Of a stretch of DNA of 64,000 bases, positions 57,546-64,000 are shown one piece after another. The position numbers were made by a program, and so were the translations under genes. The notes under the pieces are model-generated. The model was not told where the DNA came from. It did not search any database and worked only from the letters and a program-made list of their open reading frames with translations. Source of the stretch: Vibrio sp. 10N (GTDB lineage: Bacteria; Pseudomonadota; Gammaproteobacteria; Enterobacterales; Vibrionaceae); assembly GCF_036245475.1 (NCBI RefSeq), contig NZ_BTPM01000001.1, positions 2,852,001 through 2,916,000 of the forward strand, in the 5' to 3' direction. Each line of letters opens with the position of its first letter. The first letter of the stretch is position 1.

Positions 57546-60125
57546 ATGACGCAGACAACACAACCGTCGCAAGATGTGCAAGACATGGTCGCACAGGCCG
57601 ACACAGGCGCACGAAGCCCGAAAGGGATCCCGGCCAAGATACTTTGGTTTGTGCCGCTATGTTGGTCACTGTTTCAACTTTGGTACGCATCACCACTACC
57701 ATTTGTGTTCAACTTTGGCGTACTGAACGACACTGAAGCGCGTTCTATCCACTTAACATTCGCTATCTTTTTAGCGTTTACTGCGTACCCAGCAATGAAG
57801 AGTTCGCCTCGTGACCGAATTCCTGCCATTGACTGGATCCTCGCACTTGCTGGCAGTTTTTCTGCCGCCTATATCTACCTATTCTATACCCAGCTCGCCG
57901 GTCGCTCTGGTGCACCAACGACAATGGATATCGTCGCGGCTGTAACCGGTATGATTCTGCTTCTAGAAGCAACACGCCGAGCACTCGGTCCACCGCTAAT
58001 GGTGGTTGCTGCGGTATTCTTGCTGTATACCTTTGGCGGTCCATACATGCCGGACGTCATTGCTCACAAAGGTGCTAGCCTTAATAAAGCGATGTCCCAC
58101 CTATGGTTGACTACCGAAGGTGTATTTGGTGTCGCTCTTGGTGTATCCACTTCCTTCGTATTTCTGTTCGTACTGTTTGGCGCCATGCTTGAACGGGCCG
58201 GTGCGGGTGCGTACTTCATTAAAGTGGCGTTTTCACTGCTTGGTCACATGCGCGGCGGCCCTGCGAAAGCGGCAGTGGTCGCATCGGGCTTATCTGGCCT
58301 AGTGTCAGGCTCATCGATTGCCAACGTAGTAACCACAGGTACCTTTACCATCCCGCTGATGAAGCGAGTCGGCTTCCCAGGCACCAAAGCTGGTGCGGTA
58401 GAAGTTGCCGCCTCAACCAATGGTCAGCTAACACCACCTATCATGGGTGCTGCAGCCTTCTTGATGGTGGAATATGTCGGTATCTCTTATGTTGAAGTTA
58501 TCAAAGCGGCACTTCTACCAGCACTGATTTCTTATATCGCACTTATCTACATCGTACACCTCGAAGCATGTAAAGCCGGAATGACAGGTCTTCCTCGTCG
58601 TCACAATCCAACGCTGGTACAAAGCCTGCTGTCGTTCACCGGTACTATTTTGGGGCTGTGTGTGATCAGTGCCGTGGTCTACTACGGTATTGGCTGGACC
58701 AAAGATGTCTTCGGTGATGCAGCAACACCTATTGTTGGCGTCGCACTACTGCTCTCTTATGTCGGCTTGCTACGCATTTCTGCTAAGTACGCTAAAGAAG
58801 GCGGTATTGAGATCGATGCTGAACTGAATGAAGTTCCAGATCCAGGCCCAACCATTAAGTCTGGTTTGCACTTCTTGTTGCCAATCGTGGTATTGGTTTG
58901 GTGCTTGACGGTTGAACGTTTCTCTCCGGGTCTGTCCGCATTCTGGGCAACCGTGTTTATGATTTTCATCTTGATCACTCAGCGCCCTTTGATTGCTTTG
59001 ATGGCGAAAACCAATGATGTGACCGAAGAGCTTAAAGCGGGCTTTGTTGACCTCGCAGAAAGTCTTGTCTCTGGCGCTCGAAACATGATTGGTATCGGTG
59101 TGGCGACAGCGGCAGCTGGTACGGTGGTTGGTGTGGTAACCCTAACCGGCATCGGCCTTGTGATGACCGACTTCGTTGAGTTCATCTCAGGCGGTAACAT
59201 CATCTTGATGCTGCTGTTTACCGCGGTCATCTCGCTAATCCTAGGTATGGGTCTGCCGACAACAGCGAACTACATCGTGGTATCAACGTTGATGGCGCCA
59301 GTGATTGTGACGCTAGGTGCGGCACACGGCCTGATCATTCCATTGATTGCGGTGCACCTGTTCGTGTTCTATTTCGGTATCCTTGCTGATGATACACCGC
59401 CAGTAGGTCTTGCTGCCTTTGCCGCGGCAGCCATTGCGAAATCCGACCCAATCCGTACCGGTATCCAAGGTTTTACCTACGATATTCGTACTGCAATCCT
59501 GCCGTTTATGTTTATCTTCAATACACAGCTATTGATGATGGGCATTGATTCTTGGTGGCACTTGGCACTAACGGTAATTTCCGCGGTGATTGCGATGCTT
59601 ATCTTCTCTGCAGCGACGCAAGGTTGGTGGTTCACTAAGAACAAATGGTGGGAAACGGTACTGCTTCTAGCGCTCACTTTCACCTTCTTCCGACCGGGTT
59701 TCTGGTGGGACATGATCTATCCAGCAAAAGTTCTTTCACCAGGTGTTGAGATAGCTCAAATTACTGAAAACCTAAATGTTGGACAATCCCTCGAGTTAAG
59801 AGTCGCGGGTGAAACACTGGAAGGTAAGTACGTTGAAAAAACCGTTCGCCTGCCATTTGAAGACGATGCAGTCAGTGCAGATGATCGTATCGCCTCTATG
59901 GGTCTAATGCTGAATGAAACAGATGGCAAGATGATTGTCGATATGGTTGAGTTTGGCAGTCCTGCTGAGGCTTCGGGTCTCGACTTTGACTGGGAAATTA
60001 AGTCTATCGTGCAGGAAGCAGATAGACCAATGAAGGAGTGGGTCTTCGTACCTGCCCTGCTTTTGCTTCTCGTTATGGCGATGAACCAAAAGCGTCGTGC
60101 TCGTCGTGAAAACCTGAGCGCATAA
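57546..60125 (+). CDS. TRAP transporter fused permease (4TM/12TM) with C-terminal DUF3394 domain
   Basis: 859-aa inner-membrane Na+-coupled transporter in which the small (DctQ-like) and large (DctM-like) parts are fused, as usual for TAXI systems. DctM-type motifs: SGLVSGSSIANVVTTGTFTIPLMKR and ILGMGLPTTANYIVVSTLMAPV. After the last transport helices (about residue 715) there is an extra tail: a PDZ-like stretch KMIVDMVEFGSPAEASGLDF (about 797-816), then one more membrane helix (VFVPALLLLLVMAM) and a basic end. This tail fits DUF3394. It is 261 bases after the binding-protein gene. Confidence 0.9.
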   Translation: MTQTTQPSQDVQDMVAQADTGARSPKGIPAKILWFVPLCWSLFQLWYASPLPFVFNFGVLNDTEARSIHLTFAIFLAFTAYPAMKSSPRDRIPAIDWILALAGSFSAAYIYLFYTQLAGRSGAPTTMDIVAAVTGMILLLEATRRALGPPLMVVAAVFLLYTFGGPYMPDVIAHKGASLNKAMSHLWLTTEGVFGVALGVSTSFVFLFVLFGAMLERAGAGAYFIKVAFSLLGHMRGGPAKAAVVASGLSGLVSGSSIANVVTTGTFTIPLMKRVGFPGTKAGAVEVAASTNGQLTPPIMGAAAFLMVEYVGISYVEVIKAALLPALISYIALIYIVHLEACKAGMTGLPRRHNPTLVQSLLSFTGTILGLCVISAVVYYGIGWTKDVFGDAATPIVGVALLLSYVGLLRISAKYAKEGGIEIDAELNEVPDPGPTIKSGLHFLLPIVVLVWCLTVERFSPGLSAFWATVFMIFILITQRPLIALMAKTNDVTEELKAGFVDLAESLVSGARNMIGIGVATAAAGTVVGVVTLTGIGLVMTDFVEFISGGNIILMLLFTAVISLILGMGLPTTANYIVVSTLMAPVIVTLGAAHGLIIPLIAVHLFVFYFGILADDTPPVGLAAFAAAAIAKSDPIRTGIQGFTYDIRTAILPFMFIFNTQLLMMGIDSWWHLALTVISAVIAMLIFSAATQGWWFTKNKWWETVLLLALTFTFFRPGFWWDMIYPAKVLSPGVEIAQITENLNVGQSLELRVAGETLEGKYVEKTVRLPFEDDAVSADDRIASMGLMLNETDGKMIVDMVEFGSPAEASGLDFDWEIKSIVQEADRPMKEWVFVPALLLLLVMAMNQKRRARRENLSA

Positions 60126-60246
60126 GGTTGTATTGGCTCCAAGTTTTAAGACTTGGGGCCTTCTACCTTTATACGGAACGGATAAAACTAGCCAAGCTTA
60201 TGCTTTACCCTATGCTAGTAGGGTAGGAACCAAAAAGAGAACCAAC

Positions 60247-60687
60247 ATGTACAAGCAAATCCTTGTTCCTGTCGATCTGAATGACAAGGGCTTTTCAGAC
60301 AAAGCCGTCGAAATTGCTGTTTGGCACGCCAAACACTCTAACGCCGAAGTACACCTCCTCAATGTCTTACCTGGCATTCACATGTCTATGGTCGCGTCTT
60401 ACTTCCCTAAAGATGCCGCGGCACAAATGAAAAATGACGTGAAAGCGCAGCTCAAAGCGTTCGCCGAACAACATATCTCCGAAGATGTGGTGTACAAGGT
60501 GCATGTCGCGGAAGGAAAGCCCTACGCGACGATCCTCGACTACGCAGAACGCCTAGGTGCCGATCTTATTGTGATGCCTAGCCATAAACGCTCAAAGATC
60601 GATAAGGTCGTTCTGGGCTCAGTGGCCAGTAAAGTGGTACAAAACTCTCCAATTAACGTGCTGGTTGTGAAACCACAAGCAAGTTAA
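60247..60687 (+). CDS. Universal stress protein associated with the TRAP transporter
   Basis: 146 aa from the ATG at 60247 (MYKQILVPVDLNDKGFSDKAVEIA); the longer open frame from 60133 lacks a ribosome-binding site. The ATP-binding motif MPSHKRSKIDKVVLGSVASKVVQNSPINVLVVK matches the G-2x-G-9x-G(S/T) type. It follows the permease by 121 bases on the same strand. Similar USP genes travel with TRAP systems (TeaD with TeaABC in Halomonas), where they tune transport; the same role is inferred here. Confidence 0.87.
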   Translation: MYKQILVPVDLNDKGFSDKAVEIAVWHAKHSNAEVHLLNVLPGIHMSMVASYFPKDAAAQMKNDVKAQLKAFAEQHISEDVVYKVHVAEGKPYATILDYAERLGADLIVMPSHKRSKIDKVVLGSVASKVVQNSPINVLVVKPQAS

Positions 60688-60735
60688 TCGAACGCCTTAT
60701 ATAACAGTCCCACTACACGTGGGACTGTTTCGTTT

Positions 60736-61698
60736 TTAAACCACTCGATTCTGCTCTATGCCATCCACTGCGGCTTCGAGATTAGTCACCAATATCTCAC
60801 ATAATCGACTGATCGATGAGTCACTGCCCCATGCCACATGTGGCGTCAATATCAAATTCGGCAAATGGTGATTAGCAACCAGAGGGTTATCCATTGCGGC
60901 AGGCTCTTGCGTAAACACATCAACGCCCGCCCCGGCAATCTGCCCAGTTTTAAGCGCAGTCACGAGCGCCGCCTCATCAACTAAGCCTCCACGCCCGGTA
61001 TTAATCAGTAGCGCGGTCGTTTTCATTTTGCTGAGTGCTTGAGCATCGATTAGATTACGCGTGTCCTCTGTCAATGGGCACAACAGCGCAATCGCATCAC
61101 TGGTCTTCAAACAATCATCAAATGAAACATAGCCAGGCCGACAGTCACTGACAACTTTACGCTCGGAAAACTGAACATTAATGCCAATGGCACGCGCTAA
61201 CGCCGCCGTCGCTTGACCTAACGCACCACTGCCAATGATACCCAGAGTTGATCCCGCCATATCTTGAATTGGATGAGTAAAGAAACAGAACTTATTCTGT
61301 CGTTGCCACTCTCCAGCGGCAATATCTTGGTGATACGCGAACAGATTACGCTTTAAAGCAAACAGTAAACCAATAATGTGCTCGGGAACAGATTGGGTCG
61401 CATAGCTCCTAATATTGGTCACTCTGATGTTGTGGCGTTGACAGTAATCCAAATCCACATTGTTCACGCCTGTCGCAGCAACCGCTATATGCTCAAGCTT
61501 TAATGCGCTTTTCAGTACCTCTTCACCTAAATACACCTTATTGCTGATGATGATATCGGCATCAGAAATTCGCAGCTCAACCTCATGGGGAGCTGTCTCA
61601 GAGTAATTGACCCATTGGTGGCCAAAAGCAGGACTGGGGATGTGAATGTGTGCTGGAATCGTGTCGCGATCTAAAAACACAATCTTTTTGACGGCCAT
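60736..61698 (-). CDS. D-2-hydroxyacid dehydrogenase
   Basis: NAD(P)-dependent reduction of 2-keto acids to D-hydroxyacids. 320 aa from the ATG at 61698, with AAGGAGAG six bases upstream. The NAD loop is GIIGSGALGQATAAL. Catalytic residues: Arg in NTGRGGLVDE, Glu in DVFTQEPA and His in LTPHVAWGS. It is closest to the HprA/glycerate dehydrogenase group by eye; the substrate is not certain. It starts 35 bases after rluA ends and is probably co-transcribed. Confidence 0.87.
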   Translation of the reverse strand: MAVKKIVFLDRDTIPAHIHIPSPAFGHQWVNYSETAPHEVELRISDADIIISNKVYLGEEVLKSALKLEHIAVAATGVNNVDLDYCQRHNIRVTNIRSYATQSVPEHIIGLLFALKRNLFAYHQDIAAGEWQRQNKFCFFTHPIQDMAGSTLGIIGSGALGQATAALARAIGINVQFSERKVVSDCRPGYVSFDDCLKTSDAIALLCPLTEDTRNLIDAQALSKMKTTALLINTGRGGLVDEAALVTALKTGQIAGAGVDVFTQEPAAMDNPLVANHHLPNLILTPHVAWGSDSSISRLCEILVTNLEAAVDGIEQNRVV

Positions 61699-61733
61699 GT
61701 TCTCTCCTTGGATGTTCACGGCCAACAATGAGT

Positions 61734-62471
61734 TTATGGCCGAGGCAGGGTCTTATAATCCGGTAATTGTGGCGCGGGGTCAAAGTGCTCAATCACAAGT
61801 TGCTCCGACTGTGGGTAAAAATCACACGGCACAAAAATCGCCTGCAACTGCTCCGTTTGTGGATGGTAAAAACACAATTCCGAAGCGTGCAGCTCAAGAC
61901 GGTCAGAGTAGCTCATGGCCTCTTCGTGAGCATAGAACTCATCACCCACAATCGGGTGACCTAGGGCGAGCAAGTGAACACGCAACTGATGTGAGCGTCC
62001 CGTGATTGGAAACAGGCGCACAATACTGGTTTTCTCTTCCTGCTCAACCACCTGATAGTAGGTTTGTGATGGTTTACCATGCTCATAGCACACCATTTGA
62101 CGTGGGCGGTTTGGCCAATCGCAAATCAAAGGCAGATCAATTAGCCCTTCACTCTCTTTCGGCGTGCCCCAAACTCGCGCGTAATACACCTTATGCGTAA
62201 GGCGGTATTGAAACTGCTTCTTTACCGAGCGTTCCGCGTCTTTAGTTTTAGCAAGCAGCATCAAGCCAGAGGTCGACATATCGAGTCTGTGTACCACTTG
62301 AATATCTGGGTAGTCAGCCACCAACCGACTCCACATGCTGTCATAGTGCTCTGCCGCTTTTCCCGGCACAGACAACAGGCCGGAAGGCTTATTGACAGCA
62401 AGAATATGCTCATCTTCATAAACAATATCGGTCCAAGGGTCGGTTGGCGGGGTGTAACTTAGCATGGCCAT
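61734..62471 (-). CDS. rluA: Dual-specificity RNA pseudouridine synthase RluA
   Basis: Makes pseudouridine at 23S rRNA 746 and tRNA position 32. The 245 aa contain the catalytic motif VVHRLDMSTSGLMLLAKT with D64, plus VNKPSGLLSVPGK and PITGRSHQLRVHLLALGHPIVGDEFY. There is no S4 domain, which distinguishes RluA from RluC/RluD. The ATG at 62471 or the one two codons later may be used. The rapA neighbour upstream matches the E. coli order. Confidence 0.94.
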   Translation of the reverse strand: MAMLSYTPPTDPWTDIVYEDEHILAVNKPSGLLSVPGKAAEHYDSMWSRLVADYPDIQVVHRLDMSTSGLMLLAKTKDAERSVKKQFQYRLTHKVYYARVWGTPKESEGLIDLPLICDWPNRPRQMVCYEHGKPSQTYYQVVEQEEKTSIVRLFPITGRSHQLRVHLLALGHPIVGDEFYAHEEAMSYSDRLELHASELCFYHPQTEQLQAIFVPCDFYPQSEQLVIEHFDPAPQLPDYKTLPRP

Positions 62472-62529
62472 ATCAGGTACTCACGGAGTAAAACAGTGCA
62501 AAAAGCATGGTGGTAAACAATGGAAAAAA

Positions 62530-62553
62530 TAAAAGGCGCAACTTACGCTGCGC
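62530..62553 (-). terminator. Intrinsic terminator of rapA
   Basis: On the minus strand GGCGCAgcGTAAGTTGCGCC: outer GGCGCA / TGCGCC stem followed by TTTTATTTTTT. It lies about 36 bases after the rapA stop. Confidence 0.8.
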
Positions 62554-62588
62554 CATTCTATCAGTGAAACCCTAGGTGAGCGACACGC

Positions 62589-64000
62589 TTAGTTGTGGCT
62601 GACCACAATCAAGCGTAGCGAATCGAGCTGCACTTGAGCTTTGTTGATGTAACCATCAAGCTCAGCGATTTGCGATTCAATCGCCTCAATCTCTTCATCA
62701 CGGATATTCGGATTGACCGCTTTCAGCGCTTGCAGACGCTCAAGTTCACCATTCAGACTCGAATACATCGCTTTATACGCGTCTTCACGAACTGCAGTCA
62801 GCTTCTCTTCTACTGCGCCGTTACCCGCTTCAATCAGGCGATAAACATCCGCTTGAACTGAGGTCACCAGCTTGCTTGCAAGGTGGCGGTTTACCGGGCT
62901 AAGTTGACGGTTGAAACCTTCAAACTCTACCTGTGAAGAAAGATCGTTACCACGGCCGTCCATCATCATGCGAATTGGTGTTGGGGGGAGGAAACGGCTA
63001 ATGCCACTTTGCTTGGGTGCTTGCGCATCCACAACGTAGACCAGCTCAAGCAAAATCGTACCGACAGGCAGCGCTTTGTTCTTCAGCAGCGACACAGCAC
63101 AAGTACCGACACCTTCGCTCATCACCAAGTCGATACCGCCTTGGATCATTGGGTGCTCCCAACTGATAAAGTGCATATCTTCGCGAGACAGCGCGGTATC
63201 ACGATCAAACGTGATGGTAGCCCCTTCGTATGGAAGCCCTGGATAGCTTGGCACCATCATGTGTTCAGATGGCGTCACCACAAGAGCGTTTTCACCTTTG
63301 TCGTCTTGATTAAGACCAATGGTGTCAAATAGGCTCAGTGCAAACGTTACTAGGTTCGTGTCGCCGTCAGTGGCCGAGATCTTCTCAACGATCTGTTGCG
63401 CCGCGTCACCACCATTAGAGTGCATCTCCAGCAGACGGTCGCGACCTTGCTCTAGCTCGCGCTTTAGCTCTTGGTTGTACTGACGAGAGCCTTCAATCAC
63501 ATCATCAAGCTCGCTAGTATCACCACTGGCTAGCATGTTAATAATGCTCTCTTCGTAGCGGTCATACACCATACGGCCCGTTGGGCAAGTCTCTGCAAAC
63601 GCGTTGAGGCCTTCATTGAACCAGCGCGCTAGAATACCTTGTGACGTGCCTTCTAGATAAGGAACGTGCACATCGATATCGCGTTTTTGACCAATACGAT
63701 CCAAACGGCCGATACGCTGCTCTAGAAGATCTGGGTTAAACGGAAGATCGAACATCACTAATTGGTTAGCAAACTGGAAGTTACGACCTTCAGAACCAAT
63801 CTCACTACAGATCAGAACCTGAGCACCGCCCTCTTCTTGTGCAAAGTAAGCTGCCGCTTTATCACGCTCTAGAATAGACATGCCTTCGTGGAATACCGTG
63901 GCGCGAATGCCTTCACGCTCACGCAGTGCTTGCTCAAGTTGCAAAGCTGTACTGGCGCGAGACGCAATCACTAGAACTTTTTCGCTGCGTTTGGCGGTGA
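62589..64000 (-). CDS. rapA: RNA polymerase-associated helicase RapA (partial, N-terminus beyond window)
   Basis: SWI2/SNF2-type ATPase that recycles RNA polymerase. The last 470 or so codons are present; the frame stays open to base 64000, so the full gene (about 970 aa) extends right. Visible parts: helicase C domain with [39 protein letters not shown] and motif [25 protein letters not shown], then the RapA C-terminal domain ending [22 protein letters not shown] at 63971 is internal, not the start. Confidence 0.95.
   Translation of the reverse strand, partial: TAKRSEKVLVIASRASTALQLEQALREREGIRATVFHEGMSILERDKAAAYFAQEEGGAQVLICSEIGSEGRNFQFANQLVMFDLPFNPDLLEQRIGRLDRIGQKRDIDVHVPYLEGTSQGILARWFNEGLNAFAETCPTGRMVYDRYEESIINMLASGDTSELDDVIEGSRQYNQELKRELEQGRDRLLEMHSNGGDAAQQIVEKISATDGDTNLVTFALSLFDTIGLNQDDKGENALVVTPSEHMMVPSYPGLPYEGATITFDRDTALSREDMHFISWEHPMIQGGIDLVMSEGVGTCAVSLLKNKALPVGTILLELVYVVDAQAPKQSGISRFLPPTPIRMMMDGRGNDLSSQVEFEGFNRQLSPVNRHLASKLVTSVQADVYRLIEAGNGAVEEKLTAVREDAYKAMYSSLNGELERLQALKAVNPNIRDEEIEAIESQIAELDGYINKAQVQLDSLRLIVVSHN

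Noticed and set aside
60133-60246. N-terminal extension of the universal stress protein
   Set aside because: The stretch has no USP homology and crosses the likely intergenic region; MYKQILVPVD is the typical family start.

Overview
The window is chromosomal DNA of a gammaproteobacterium, almost certainly a Vibrio (or very close relative). The evidence is Vibrio-type gene content and order: a six-gene TtpC-TonB2 energy-transduction operon, a DUF3545 small protein, an MJ1255/VC2487-family glycosyltransferase, LeuO near leuABCD, a grcA-nfo-ung neighbourhood, and the conserved lptD-surA-pdxA-rsmA-apaG-apaH run. Most of the DNA is conserved core chromosome. The clear mobile DNA is two intact insertion sequences.

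Layout. 1-2.2 kb: dsbC (cut by the left edge), xerD, fldB. 2.3-9.4 kb: brnQ, trmN6, srmB, a Vibrio-type intergenic repeat, yaaA, an AGCS Na+/amino-acid symporter and a DUF3545 gene. 9.48-11.11 kb: a complete IS1182-family element with a 20-bp target duplication. 11.2-16.2 kb: TonB2 operon (DUF3450, ttpC, exbB2, exbD2, tonB2, TPR protein) behind a Fur-box-like sequence. 16.3-22.3 kb: hemerythrin protein, ung, nfo, FNR-controlled grcA, tyrS, an M23 endopeptidase. 22.28-23.74 kb: a complete IS4-family element. 23.8-34.1 kb: long-chain acyl-CoA ligase, leuO, a glycosyltransferase/PAP2 pair, and a tetR-MFP-RND efflux operon. 34.3-39.4 kb: leuL attenuator and leuABCD. 39.5-49.2 kb: DUF547, DUF924, djlA, lptD-surA-pdxA-rsmA-apaG-apaH, folA. 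49.2-55.2 kb: a ThrE-type exporter pair, cgtA, rpmA, rplU, ispB, a 63-aa protein, mdh. 55.5-64 kb: argR, a TAXI-TRAP transporter with a universal stress protein, a D-2-hydroxyacid dehydrogenase, rluA and the C-terminal half of rapA (cut by the right edge).

How it fits together. Several blocks form functional units: iron-responsive TonB2 energisation; anaerobic repair by GrcA under two FNR sites; leucine synthesis under a leader peptide rich in Leu codons; outer-membrane biogenesis (LptD, SurA); folate/B6/rRNA housekeeping; TRAP uptake with a stress protein.

Most notable observations. (1) Both insertion sequences, from unrelated families, sit in the hairpin of an intergenic intrinsic terminator, and both carry hairpins that would insulate the transposase gene. 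(2) The DUF3450 protein appears homologous to the periplasmic half of TtpC. (3) A seven-copy GGTCCTT tandem repeat lies between leuA and leuB. (4) The AGCS symporter is preceded by a small ORF with a degenerate SEC-C-like motif. (5) DsbC carries a lipobox. (6) LptD has an unusual cysteine layout. I found no CRISPR array, tRNA, rRNA, prophage or recognisable defence island. No single multi-gene system here is convincingly new. The best candidates for unexplained biology are the DUF3450/TtpC pair, the glycosyltransferase/PAP2 pair and the TRAP permease with its PDZ-like tail.
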